Below, piece after piece: positions 48,666 through 56,328 of a DNA stretch of 64,000 nt. Source of the DNA: Patulibacter brassicae. Its GTDB lineage: Bacteria > Actinomycetota > Thermoleophilia > Solirubrobacterales > Solirubrobacteraceae. Location: assembly GCF_033949425.1 (NCBI RefSeq), contig NZ_JAXAVX010000003.1:124001-188000 (forward strand), given 5' to 3'. A program made the translations under genes and the position numbers. Numbering within the stretch: the first letter of the stretch is position 1; the number at the start of each line of letters is the position of its first letter. Under the pieces are notes generated by a model. That model saw nothing but the letters and a program-made list of their open reading frames with translations. It had not been told where the DNA came from and made no database searches.

Positions 48666-48948
48666 TCGCGAGGCCCTCGTGGTCGCTGACCAAGGAGGTC
48701 GTCGTCCGGACCCGAGAGCCAGGCTGGTGGCCTGACCGAGGGGCCGGGCGGCGAGATCCGCCGGTCAGCGGCCGCGAGGGTCCGTGAGCGCTGCACGGGC
48801 TCGCCCCCGGGCGAGCCCGTGCAGTGATCGTGGATGCCCGGTGGGCGCCGACCGAGGAGGTCGGTTCCCGGCCCTGAGAGCCAGCTCGGTGACCTGACCG
48901 AGGGGTCGCCCTCGACGAACGGCTCGCCCTTGGGCGAGCCGTTCGTCG
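48647..48948 (+). repeat. Imperfect tandem repeat with strong hairpins after the MMPL gene
   Basis: GGGCGAGCC starts recur at 48,647, 48,809 and 48,932. Copies 1 and 2 share a block of about 57 bp (48688-48745 and 48850-48907) including GACC-N5-GGTC, GAGAGCCAG and CCTGACCGAGGGG, at a period of 162 bp. The units are separated by a perfect 16-bp stem (48791-48806 with 48809-48824) and closed by a 17-bp stem (48913-48929 with 48932-48948). Copy 1 begins in the last codons of the MMPL gene. No protein is supported in the 639 bp up to 49,304. Confidence 0.75.
48913..48948 (+). terminator. Perfect 17-bp-stem hairpin
   Basis: Arms CGACGAACGGCTCGCCC and its exact complement are separated by only TT, followed by TTCTCGCC. 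It is the strongest terminator candidate for the MMPL transcript. Confidence 0.6.
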
Positions 48949-49221
48949 TTCTCGCCACGCCCGGCGCCGCGAGAGCGACGCTCGGCACGTCATCGATGCC
49001 GATCGTCGGGCTCGCGCCCGCCCCGATTCGAGATCGCCGTCGGCGACGTGCCCGGCAGGCGGGCACCGGATGCGGCGCGGGGAGGGTCGGGAGCGTCCCG
49101 CGCTCGGTGACCGGCGGGTGCGAGCCGGGCGGAGGGGGCGCGCCGACGATCCGCGTCGTGGCTCGAGGGCACCGAGCTCGCCGCCCCGGGCGCCGGGCGA
49201 GCTCAGCGCTAGCATCGCCGC

Positions 49222-49302
49222 GTGCTTGCTGGCGCTCCGTCCTCCCGCACGCCTTCGTCGCGCCCGGCCGCGACGAGCGGCTCGCCGCGCCGGGCTGGCT
49301 GA
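49222..49302 (+). CDS. Possible leaderless leader peptide (26 residues)
   Basis: TAGCAT (49210-49215) lies 6 nt before a GTG at 49,222. That GTG opens a 26-codon frame (VLAGAPSSRTPSSRPAATSG then SPRRAG) ending TGA at 49,300-49,302. The next ATG (49,305) of the spermidine-synthase-like gene follows after 2 nt, an arrangement that favours reinitiation. The frame differs from the downstream gene. It could equally be a chance frame in the 5' leader. Confidence 0.35.
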   Translation: MLAGAPSSRTPSSRPAATSGSPRRAG

Positions 49303-49304
49303 TC

Positions 49305-50108
49305 ATGGCCGGGCGGGGGCGCCGCGGCGGCGGCCGGCCGGCCGTCGTGCGCGCGACGTCGAGCATCGGCCCGCTGGAGCTCGAGCCCGACCCGCGGCGC
49401 CGGGGCGGGCGGACGCTGCTCATCGACGGGCTCGTCCACGGGTACGTCGACCTCGACGACCCGACGCACCTCGAGGTGGACTACGTCGCCCGGATCGGCG
49501 CGGCGCTCGAGGTGCTCGTGCCGCGCGGCGCGGCAGCGCGCGTGCTGCACCTCGGGGGCGGCGCGTTCAGCCTGCCCCGGTTCCTCGCCGCGACGCGACC
49601 GCAGGTCGAGCAGACGGTCGTCGAGCGCTCCACGGCGATCGTGCGACTGGCCGAGCAGCACCTGCGCCTGCGCCGCACGGACCGCCTGCGCGTCGTGACC
49701 GCCGACGCGGCGCGCGCCGTGCGCCGGCTCGAGGACGGCGCGTTCGACCTCGTCCTGGGCGACGCGTTCGTCGGCACGGAGACCCCGGACGCGCTGACGG
49801 GCGCGTTCGCGGACGAGGTCCGGCGGCTGCTCGCGCCCGGCGGGCGCTACCTCTGGAACGTCGTCGACCAGCCGCCCTGGCCCGTCGCCGCCGCGGAGCT
49901 CGCCGCGCTGCGGGAGCGCTTCGCCCACGTCACGGCGTTCGGCGGTCGCGAGGTCGCCCGCGGACGCCACGCGGGCAACCTCCTGCTGCTCGCGAGCGCC
50001 GCGCCCCTGCCGCTCGAGGCGCTCGCCCGGCGGCTGGCGGGCGGCGCGCACCCCGCGGAGCTCCTGGCCGCCGGCCGGCTGGCGTCGCTCGCCGACGGCG
50101 CGGGCTGA
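49305..50108 (+). CDS. Spermidine synthase-like methyltransferase-fold protein
   Basis: 267 residues from ATG 49,305. The Rossmann core of the polyamine synthase family is seen: LLIDGLVHGYVDLDDPTHLEVDYVARIGAALEVLVPRGAAARVLHLGGGAFSLPRFLAATRPQVEQTVVERSTAIVRLAEQHL (the GGG motif I and the acidic end of beta-2). Then comes LRVVTADAARAVRRLEDGAFDLVLGDAFVGTETPDALTGAFADEVRRLLAPGGRYLWNVVD. True spermidine synthases have a DD pair at the active site; here the equivalent is GDAFVG, so aminopropyl transfer is doubtful. This short actinobacterial subgroup is usually annotated spermidine synthase without proof. A long-frame extension upstream of 49,305 is out of frame with the predicted leaderless start. 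Confidence 0.78.
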   Translation: MAGRGRRGGGRPAVVRATSSIGPLELEPDPRRRGGRTLLIDGLVHGYVDLDDPTHLEVDYVARIGAALEVLVPRGAAARVLHLGGGAFSLPRFLAATRPQVEQTVVERSTAIVRLAEQHLRLRRTDRLRVVTADAARAVRRLEDGAFDLVLGDAFVGTETPDALTGAFADEVRRLLAPGGRYLWNVVDQPPWPVAAAELAALRERFAHVTAFGGREVARGRHAGNLLLLASAAPLPLEALARRLAGGAHPAELLAAGRLASLADGAG

Positions 50109-50304
50109 TCCTGGGTCCGCCGAGGCGCCCCGGCGACGCGCGGGCAGCAGCGCGAGCTGCGGCTCGTGCTCGAGCTCGCCGCCAAGGACGTCCGGCGGAT
50201 CCGGCAGCCCCGGTCCCGACCGGGCCGCCGGACGGGACCGACGTCGGGTGCGGATCGGGGAACCGACGCCCGGTGCGGCCGGGCGCGCGCGTAGCATCGC
50301 GCCG

Positions 50305-50760
50305 ATGCCCTCACCCGCCCGAGCGTCCCACCGCCTGAGCGCCGACGAGCTGGCCACGTGGGAGCTGTTCCTGCGGTCCCACGCCCAGATCAACCGCCGG
50401 CTCGAGCAGGATCTCGCCGCGCACGACCTGACGCTCAGCGACTACGACGTGCTCGTCCAGCTCGTCCAGGCCCCGGAGGGCTGCCTGCGGCCGATCGAGC
50501 TGAGCCGGCGGGTCCTGCTGACCCGCTCGGGGATCACGCGCCTCGTCGCCGGGCTGGAGCGTCAGGGACTCGTCGAGCGCCGGCCGGCCCCGGAGGATCG
50601 CCGCGGCCAGCTCGTCCAGCTCACCGAGGCGGGGCGCGAGCTGGTGCGCGAGGCCGGACGCACCCACGCGCGCGGCATCCGGGAGCTCTTCGCGGATCGC
50701 CTCGACGCCCGGCAGCTCGCGACGCTCCGCGAGCTGCTCGTGCCGCTCACCGCCGACTGA
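50305..50760 (+). CDS. MarR family transcriptional regulator
   Basis: 151 residues from ATG 50,305. The winged helix is typical: ELATWELFLRSHAQINRRLEQDLAAHDLTLSDYDVLVQLVQAPEGCLRPIELSRRVLLTRSGITRLVAGLERQGLVERRPAPEDRRGQLVQLTEAGRELVREA, with the DRR wing motif. A C-terminal dimer helix follows (LFADRLDARQLATLRELLVPL). TAGCAT ends 7 nt before the ATG (50292-50297), predicting a leaderless mRNA. It converges with an acyl-CoA synthetase gene, 19 bp away at their 3' ends, so no regulated partner is evident. The ligand is unknown. Confidence 0.93.
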   Translation: MPSPARASHRLSADELATWELFLRSHAQINRRLEQDLAAHDLTLSDYDVLVQLVQAPEGCLRPIELSRRVLLTRSGITRLVAGLERQGLVERRPAPEDRRGQLVQLTEAGRELVREAGRTHARGIRELFADRLDARQLATLRELLVPLTAD

Positions 50761-50779
50761 CCCGCGCCGGCGCCCCGGG

Positions 50780-52279
50780 TCAGGCGGAGATCTCGCGCTT
50801 GAGGATCTTGCCCGTCGGCCCCTTCGGCAGCGCGTCGACGATCTTCACCGTGCGCGGGTACTTGTACGCCGCGACCTGCGCCTTGACGTGCTGCTGGAGC
50901 TCGTCCTCGGTCACCGACTGACCGTCCTTGAGGGCGACGACGGCGGCGATCTCCTCGCCGAGCTCGTCGTGCGGCACGCCGATCACGGCGGCCTCGGCGA
51001 CGGCCGGGTGCTCGTAGAGGACCTCCTCGACCTCGCGCGGGTAGACGTTGTAGCCGCCGCGGATGATGAGGTCCTTCTTCCGGTCGACGATGAAGAAGAA
51101 GTCGTCCTCGTCCTTCTTCGCCATGTCGCCGGAGGCGAACCAGCCGTCGTCGCTGATGGCCTTCGCCGTGGCCTCCGGGTTGCGCCAGTAGCCCTTCATG
51201 ACGTTCGGGCCCTTGATCTGCAGCTCGCCGACCTCGCCGACGCCGACCTCGTTGCCCTCGTCGTCGACGAGCCGCAGCTGCACCCCGTCGATCGCGACGC
51301 CGATCGAGCCCGGCTTCAGCGGCAGGTCCGCCCGGCTAAACGACGCCACGGGCGAGGTCTCCGAGAGGCCGTAGCCCTCGAGGATCGGCGAGCCGAACGC
51401 CTCCTTGATGCCCTTGAGCACCTCGACCGGCAGCGCCGAGCCGCCGGACACGAAGAGTCGCAGCGAGCTCGTGTCGAAGTCGCCGCGCTTGGGGTGGTGC
51501 AGGACGGCGCCGTGCATCGTCGGGACGCCCATGAAGATCGTCACCCCGTCGCGCTGCACGACCTCGAGCGCCTTCGTCGGGTCGAACCGCGGCAGCAGCG
51601 TGACCTCCGAGCCCGTGGCGACGGAGACGTTCAGCGTGCAGGTCTGGCCGAAGACGTGGAAGAACGGCAGGCCGCCGAAGAACACGTCCTCCTCGCTCGG
51701 GTCGAACAGGCCGATCGAGGCCTGCACGTTGGAGCCGATCGAGTGGTGGGTGAGCTCGGCGCCCTTCGGCCGGCCGGTCGTGCCCGAGGTGTAGAGGACG
51801 ACGGCGGTGTCGTCGCCCTCCTTGTGGGCGACCTCCTCGATCGCCGGCGCCGCCGCGACGCGCTGGGCGATGTCGGTCGGCTCGACGAGCAGGACCTGGG
51901 CGTCGCCCTCGGCCTGCTCGGCGCCGCCCTCGGCGGAGGCCGCGAAGTCGTGCCAGGCCAGCAGGACCTTCGCCCCGGAGTCGTCGAGGTAGTAGGCGAC
52001 CTCGCGCGGGGACAGCAGCGGGTTCATCGGCACGACGATCGCCCCGAGGCGCAGCGCGCCGTAGTAGGCCATCGGGAAGTGCGGCGTGTTCGGGAGCATG
52101 ATCCCGACGCGGTCGCCGTCCTCGACGCCCATCTCGCGCAGCAGGCCCGCGACGCGCTGGCTCGCGGCGTCCAGTCCCGCGTAGGGCACCGCGATGTCGT
52201 CGAGCCGGATCGCGATCCGCTCGGGGTGCTTCGCCGCAGTGGTGGTGAGGAGCGTCGCCAGGTTCGCGTTCGTGCCCAT
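50780..52279 (-). CDS. Long-chain-fatty-acid--CoA ligase / AMP-dependent acyl-CoA synthetase
   Basis: 499 residues from ATG 52,279 (AGGA about 9 nt upstream; another ATG three codons earlier also fits). The adenylate-forming motifs are all present: VVLYTSGTTGRPKGAELTH (ATP-binding A3), FVSGGSALPVEVL, GYGLSETSPVAS (A5), DDGWFASGDMAKKDEDDFFFIVDRKKDLIIRGGYNVYPREVEEVL (A7-A8 with the hinge Lys/Arg), and the catalytic Lys in LPKGPTGKILKREI (A10). It activates a carboxylic acid to its CoA ester. No other beta-oxidation gene adjoins it, but the acyl-CoA dehydrogenase operon lies 20 kb away. The chain length preferred is not knowable from sequence. Confidence 0.93.
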   Translation of the reverse strand: MGTNANLATLLTTTAAKHPERIAIRLDDIAVPYAGLDAASQRVAGLLREMGVEDGDRVGIMLPNTPHFPMAYYGALRLGAIVVPMNPLLSPREVAYYLDDSGAKVLLAWHDFAASAEGGAEQAEGDAQVLLVEPTDIAQRVAAAPAIEEVAHKEGDDTAVVLYTSGTTGRPKGAELTHHSIGSNVQASIGLFDPSEEDVFFGGLPFFHVFGQTCTLNVSVATGSEVTLLPRFDPTKALEVVQRDGVTIFMGVPTMHGAVLHHPKRGDFDTSSLRLFVSGGSALPVEVLKGIKEAFGSPILEGYGLSETSPVASFSRADLPLKPGSIGVAIDGVQLRLVDDEGNEVGVGEVGELQIKGPNVMKGYWRNPEATAKAISDDGWFASGDMAKKDEDDFFFIVDRKKDLIIRGGYNVYPREVEEVLYEHPAVAEAAVIGVPHDELGEEIAAVVALKDGQSVTEDELQQHVKAQVAAYKYPRTVKIVDALPKGPTGKILKREISA

Positions 52280-52330
52280 GAGCGCCATCCTGCCAGCCCG
52301 GCGCCCGGACGCGGGAGGGACCTCTGCCCA

Positions 52331-52345
52331 GCACGGAGCCCGTGC
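52331..52345. promoter_or_regulatory. Dyad GCACGG-N3-CCGTGC upstream of the acyl-CoA synthetase
   Basis: A 15-bp inverted repeat lies 52 bp before the synthetase start, in a 197-bp gene-free gap. It could be an operator for this gene. No regulator is linked. Confidence 0.3.
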
Positions 52346-52476
52346 GCTGTGCAGGGTGCCCCGTCCCGCGTCCGGTCGAGGCGTCGAGGCGCCCCTCTCG
52401 GGCTCCGGTCGGTCGAGCCGCGACCGACCGAAGGTGGGCGACGCGACCGGAGCGGCCGACGTCGGACGTGGGTCGC

Positions 52477-52911
52477 TCAGGCGCGGACGGTCCCCGCGAG
52501 CGCGTCGAGGAGCGCGTCGGCGCGTCCCGCGGTCTGCAGCTCGAGGGATCCCTCGAGCCCGGCGCCGGTGATCGTGACCTTCGTGCCGAACCTCGCCGGT
52601 GCCGTCGCGACGACCGCCGTCGCGCGGTCGAGCTCGAGCAGCACGCCGGTGGCCTTGGGCGTGCGGCTCCAGCGGACCTTCGGCTGCGACAGCGCGTACA
52701 GGCGGTCGCTCGTCACCGCGAGGAGGAACATGTCGGGCAGGCCCTGCGCAGCGCGCTTGCCACGGTGGCGCTGGATGGCGCCGGCCGCGCCCGAGACCTG
52801 ACCGAGCGCGAGGGCGGACAGGCCCTTCGTGCGGGTGCAGGGGCCGCAGGCGACGACGGGTCCGGGGACGACGGCCTCGGCGGCGGTGAGGTACTGCTGA
52901 TCGTTCGGCAT
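52477..52911 (-). CDS. Hypothetical cytoplasmic protein with PH-like beta pattern
   Basis: 144 residues from ATG 52,911, preferred over the longer frame to 52,947 because PNDQQYLTAAEAVV looks like a natural start. It begins with a helical segment and a short Cys pair (VACGPCTRTKG), then an Ala/Gly/Gln stretch. A run of strands follows: FLLAVTSDRLYALSQPKVRWSRTPKATGVLLELDRATAVVATAPARFGTKVTITGAGLEGSLELQTAGRADALLDALAG. The alternation of short strands with TSDRLYAL and a closing helix resembles bacterial pleckstrin-homology-like domains (seen in small actinobacterial proteins of unknown role). No signal or membrane segment. Function unknown. Confidence 0.65.
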   Translation of the reverse strand: MPNDQQYLTAAEAVVPGPVVACGPCTRTKGLSALALGQVSGAAGAIQRHRGKRAAQGLPDMFLLAVTSDRLYALSQPKVRWSRTPKATGVLLELDRATAVVATAPARFGTKVTITGAGLEGSLELQTAGRADALLDALAGTVRA

Positions 52912-53002
52912 GGGCGGCATCCTGCGAACCGGGGCCGGCGACCACATCAGGGGGTCCCCTGAACCCCCTCCCCCATCCCGTGCGGGTCCCGCACCTGCTT
53001 CG

Positions 53003-53150
53003 GACGACTCGAGTCACCCAGGTACCGAATCCCCTACCCAGACGACTCGAGTCACCCAGGCACCGAATCCCCTACCCGGACGACTCGAGTCACCCAGGAC
53101 CGGAATCCCGCGCCCGAACGACGCGCGTCACCCAGATCGTCTCGGCGGGG
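53003..53150. repeat. 38-bp tandem repeat, about 3.7 copies
   Basis: Units start at 53003, 53041 and 53079, each beginning GACGACTCGAGTCACCCAGG and continuing with (T/C)ACCGAATCCCCTACCC; a degenerate fourth runs from 53118. Each unit holds the 10-bp palindrome GACTCGAGTC. They occupy the gap between the 3' end of the APH-family gene and the start of the PH-like gene, both on the minus strand. The rest of the 239-bp gap has no gene. Confidence 0.85.
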
Positions 53151-54299
53151 TCAGCTCGCCGCCCACCGCGGGGCGTCGGCGTCCCCGCGGAGCGCCGCCA
53201 GGCGGACGTCGACCTCCGGGTCTCGCGCCGCGCGCGAGGTGCGGGGCTGGGCCGCCACGAGCCACAGCGCCGAGGCGAGCTCCCGCAGGTCGACGAACGC
53301 GTCCTCACGCGGGTCCCGCGGCGGACCGTAGGCCTCGCGGGCCGCGTCCCACCACGCCGGCGATCCCCCGGCGTAGCGTCGGGCGTGCAGCGCCGCGGGC
53401 GCGAGGTCCCAGGCGCGGGGACCCCGCGCGACGAGGTCGAGGTCCAGCAGCACGGCCCCCTCGGCGCCGAGCAGGACGTTGCCGGGGTGCGCGTCACCGT
53501 GGACGACCACCGCGTCCCGTTCCCATCCGGCGACGGCGGCCAGCCGCGCGTCGCGCAGGCGACGCAGCAGCGCGCGCTCGTCGTCGTCGACCGCCGGGTG
53601 GTCGTCGAGCCCGGCGAGCCAGCCGTCGATGATCGCCGGCTGCCGCCAGGGACCGAGCACGACCGGCGCTGGCCCAGGTCGCGCCACCCCCGCCACGACG
53701 TCCGCGTCCCGTTCGCCGTGCCCGACCAGGCTCGACGAGGCGTCCGCGTCCCGTTCGCCGCCACGCGCCGACCTCGCCGCCGCGTCCGGGCCGCCGCCCT
53801 CGTCCGTCCTGGCTCCGAGGTCCCCTCCCGGCCCGGCGAGGTCCGCCGTTCCGTCGTGGAACCGCCGCAGTAGCGCGCCGAAGGCCGCGCCGTCGACGCG
53901 CGCGTCGGGGTCGTGCGGGATCCATCGCCACGTCGTGACCCAGTGACCGCCGCGCGCCGCGCCCGGATCCGGCCTCCGTCCCGGCGCGGACTCCCGGCCC
54001 GATTCCGGGGCCCGCGCTCCCCGCGGCGCCGGATCCGCGCCGACGAGCACCGACTCGCCCAGCGGCTCGACGACCGGGACCCCCGCGGCCGCCGCATGGC
54101 GCGCCACCGCGACCTCCGCGGCGACGGCCTCGTGCTCGCGCCCGGCCGGCGCCACGCGCACGACGACGTCACCCACGCGCGCGGTCGCGTTCGTGCCGAG
54201 CCGCAGGATCCGCGGCTCGACCGACGGGAGCCCGAGCGCGGCCGCGGCCGCTCGCAGGAGCGGCAGCGCGTCGGTGCTCGTCCACGCGCGACGACTCAC
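53151..54299 (-). CDS. Aminoglycoside phosphotransferase (APH) family protein
   Basis: About 382 residues from GTG 54,299. The kinase fold shows GLPSVEPRILRLGTNATARVGDVVVRVAP (P-loop-like and Lys region), a catalytic loop VVVHGDAHPGNVLLG (HGDxHxxN), and VLLDLDLVARGPRAWDLAPAALHARRYAGG (metal-binding D). It may phosphorylate a small alcohol or an antibiotic; resistance is not shown. Between the lobes lies a disordered Gly/Asp/Arg-rich insert of about 70 residues with a duplicated GERDAD segment, the product of an internal 42-bp DNA repeat. A third, related stretch (WERDAVVV) is the normal sequence before the catalytic loop. The gene converges on the 38-bp tandem repeats and diverges from the ABC pair. 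Confidence 0.85.
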   Translation of the reverse strand: MSRRAWTSTDALPLLRAAAAALGLPSVEPRILRLGTNATARVGDVVVRVAPAGREHEAVAAEVAVARHAAAAGVPVVEPLGESVLVGADPAPRGARAPESGRESAPGRRPDPGAARGGHWVTTWRWIPHDPDARVDGAAFGALLRRFHDGTADLAGPGGDLGARTDEGGGPDAAARSARGGERDADASSSLVGHGERDADVVAGVARPGPAPVVLGPWRQPAIIDGWLAGLDDHPAVDDDERALLRRLRDARLAAVAGWERDAVVVHGDAHPGNVLLGAEGAVLLDLDLVARGPRAWDLAPAALHARRYAGGSPAWWDAAREAYGPPRDPREDAFVDLRELASALWLVAAQPRTSRAARDPEVDVRLAALRGDADAPRWAAS

Positions 54300-54492
54300 C
54301 CGCCCATCTTCCCGCGGAGCGTTCGCCCGCGATCCGTGCCTGGCGCCTGGACGCTCGTCCAGGCCGCGGGGACCCTCGCCCTGGACGCGACGCGGGACCC
54401 GCTCACGGGCGGGCGAGCGCCCGGCTATCGTGCGGCGGGCCCGCGTCCCTCGCCGGCGCCGCCGCGCGCGGCACGTCCTCCGGAAGGCCCGC

Positions 54493-55488
54493 ATGGACCA
54501 CGTCATCTCCCTGCGCAACGTCACGAAGCGCTTCGGATCGAACACCGCCGTCGACGACGTCACGATCGACGTCCCGTCCGGCCACTGCTACGCGTGGCTC
54601 GGCCCGAACGGCTGCGGCAAGACCACCCTGATCCGGATGATGCTCGGGCTCGCGCGGGCGTCGTCGGGGCAGATCGTGGTGCGCGGCAAGCAGGTCCCGA
54701 GCCAGGGCCGCGAGGCGCTCTCGCGGGTCGGGGCGATCGTCGAGGAGCCGCGCTTCTACCCGTACCTCAGCGGGCGCGCGAACCTCGAGATCTGGGCCGC
54801 GCACCAGAGCGCCGACGCGAAGGCCGCGATCGGCGGCGCGCTCGATCGGGTCGGGCTCTCGTCGCGCGCGGGCGACAAGGTCGGCTCCTACTCGCTCGGC
54901 ATGCGCCAGCGACTCGGCGTCGCGCGGGCGCTGCTGAACGACCCGGAGCTCCTCGTCCTCGACGAGCCGACGAACGGCCTGGACCCCGCCGGCCTGCAGG
55001 AGTTCCGCGGCATGATCCGCGAGCTCGTGGCCGAGGGCCGCAGCGTCTTCATCTCCTCGCACATCCTCAGCGAGGTCGAGAAGATGGCCGACTCGATCGC
55101 GATCATCGAGAAGGGGAAGGTGCTCGCGTCCGGTCCCGTCGAGGACCTCATCCGCGGAGGGCGCCAGGCCGTGGGCGTGCGCGTGGACGACCCGGGGCGC
55201 GGCCTGCCGGTCCTGCGCGGCCTGCCGTTCGCGCGCGAGGTCCGCGAGACGGACGTGCCGGGCGCCTACGAGGTCCTCGTGGAGGAGCTCGCCGACGACC
55301 AGCTGCTGGCGACGGGTCGCGAGCTCTTCGCCGCCGGGATCGGGGTGCTGGAGCTGCGTCCGGTCCGCGAGACCCTCGAGCGGCGGTTCCTCGAGCTGAC
55401 CGGCGACCACGCCGGCGAGCTCGCGCGCGCGGAGCTGGGGGACGTGCCCCCGGCGGACGACGCCCCGACCGGAGGGACCGACCGATGA
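54493..55488 (+). CDS. ABC transporter ATP-binding protein
   Basis: 331 residues from ATG 54,493. The core has Walker A LGPNGCGKTTL near residue 38, the signature YSLGMRQRLGVARALL near 135, Walker B LLVLDEPTNGLDP near 155, and the H-loop SSHILSEVE. The layout is that of the two-component exporters of the CcmA/NatA type that work with a separate permease. The C-terminal 110 residues (VEDLIRGGRQAVGVRVDD ... RETLERRFLELTGDH) form the usual accessory region. A -10-like TATCGT stands at 54,426-54,431. The stop overlaps the ATG of the permease gene (ATGA), so the two form a heterodimeric pair. Substrate unknown; gene neighbours give no clue. Confidence 0.94.
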   Translation: MDHVISLRNVTKRFGSNTAVDDVTIDVPSGHCYAWLGPNGCGKTTLIRMMLGLARASSGQIVVRGKQVPSQGREALSRVGAIVEEPRFYPYLSGRANLEIWAAHQSADAKAAIGGALDRVGLSSRAGDKVGSYSLGMRQRLGVARALLNDPELLVLDEPTNGLDPAGLQEFRGMIRELVAEGRSVFISSHILSEVEKMADSIAIIEKGKVLASGPVEDLIRGGRQAVGVRVDDPGRGLPVLRGLPFAREVRETDVPGAYEVLVEELADDQLLATGRELFAAGIGVLELRPVRETLERRFLELTGDHAGELARAELGDVPPADDAPTGGTDR

Positions 55489-56192
55489 TCGCGCTCGTGC
55501 GCGCCGAGACGCGCCGGATCACGGGCCGCCGCGGCTCCTTCTGGGGCGGACTGGGCTTCGTCGCCACCATCCTCGTGATCGCGGTCCTCGCCAACGGCGA
55601 CGACGGTGCCGACAAGCTCGAGGCGACGAGCACGATCGGCCGCTACGCCGGCCTGCTGTCGGTCGTCGTGATGGGCGCGCTGGCCGGCTCCTACGACACC
55701 GCGAACGGCACGATGCGCTACCTCGTGCTGACCGGCGTCCCCCGCTGGCAGCTCGCCGTCGTGCGGCTGCTGGGGATCATGGTCACCACGATCCCGATGG
55801 CGCTGCTGATCCTCGTCGTCGCGCTCGTCACCGCCGGCGGGTCGTTCGACGGCACGGACGTCGGCAACGCGGTCTGGGCGACGTTCTCCACGCTCTGGGT
55901 GTGGGGGGTCGTCTGCGCCGCGATCGGGATGCTGCTGCGCTCGAACGGGCCCGCGATCGCCGCGGGCGTGGTGCTCTTCTTCGGCGGGTCCCTGATCACG
56001 TCGCTGGTCTACGAGTACCTCTCCGAGACGGTCGGCAACTACCTCTTCCCGGGGCTCTTCGCGCAGGTCTCCGAGCTCTCGGACGACGACGACTTCAAGA
56101 TCTCGCTGGCGGCGGCGTTCGTCGGGCTGGCGGTCTGGATCGCGGCGATCGTCGCGCTCGCGATCGGGCGCGTCCGGCGCGACGAGTACTGA
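55485..56192 (+). CDS. ABC-2 type transporter permease
   Basis: 235 residues with six predicted membrane helices, the size of an ABC-2/NatB-like permease. Helices are around RRGSFWGGLGFVATILVIAVLA, YAGLLSVVVMGALAGSYD, LLGIMVTTIPMALLILVVALV, ATFSTLWVWGVVCAAIGMLL, AIAAGVVLFFGGSLITSLVYEYL and AAAFVGLAVWIAAIVALAIGRV. The motif YDTANGTMRYLVLTGVPRWQLAVVRLLG is the coupling-helix region that meets the ATPase. ATG overlaps the ATPase stop, so production of both subunits is coupled. The transported molecule is unknown; such pairs often give resistance to antibiotics or export membrane components. Confidence 0.9.
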   Translation: MIALVRAETRRITGRRGSFWGGLGFVATILVIAVLANGDDGADKLEATSTIGRYAGLLSVVVMGALAGSYDTANGTMRYLVLTGVPRWQLAVVRLLGIMVTTIPMALLILVVALVTAGGSFDGTDVGNAVWATFSTLWVWGVVCAAIGMLLRSNGPAIAAGVVLFFGGSLITSLVYEYLSETVGNYLFPGLFAQVSELSDDDDFKISLAAAFVGLAVWIAAIVALAIGRVRRDEY

Positions 56193-56328
56193 TCCCGTTC
56201 GCCGCGCCGCGGGCGTGGTCCCGGCTCGCGGTCGAGCGGGACCCACGCCCGGCGGGGCGGATCCGGCCGGGTGCGGTCCCCGGCCGTCAGCGCCCGACGG
56301 GCCCGCACGCGTACGGGCCCGTCGTCGG

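Noticed and set aside
48526..49215. A 229-residue minus-strand frame with repeated peptides after the MMPL gene
   Set aside because: Its repeats simply mirror the DNA tandem repeat; composition is Arg/Ser/Pro-rich and it overlaps the MMPL gene.
53003..53150. CRISPR array
   Set aside because: Repeat units abut directly with no variable spacers between them and no cas gene is near.
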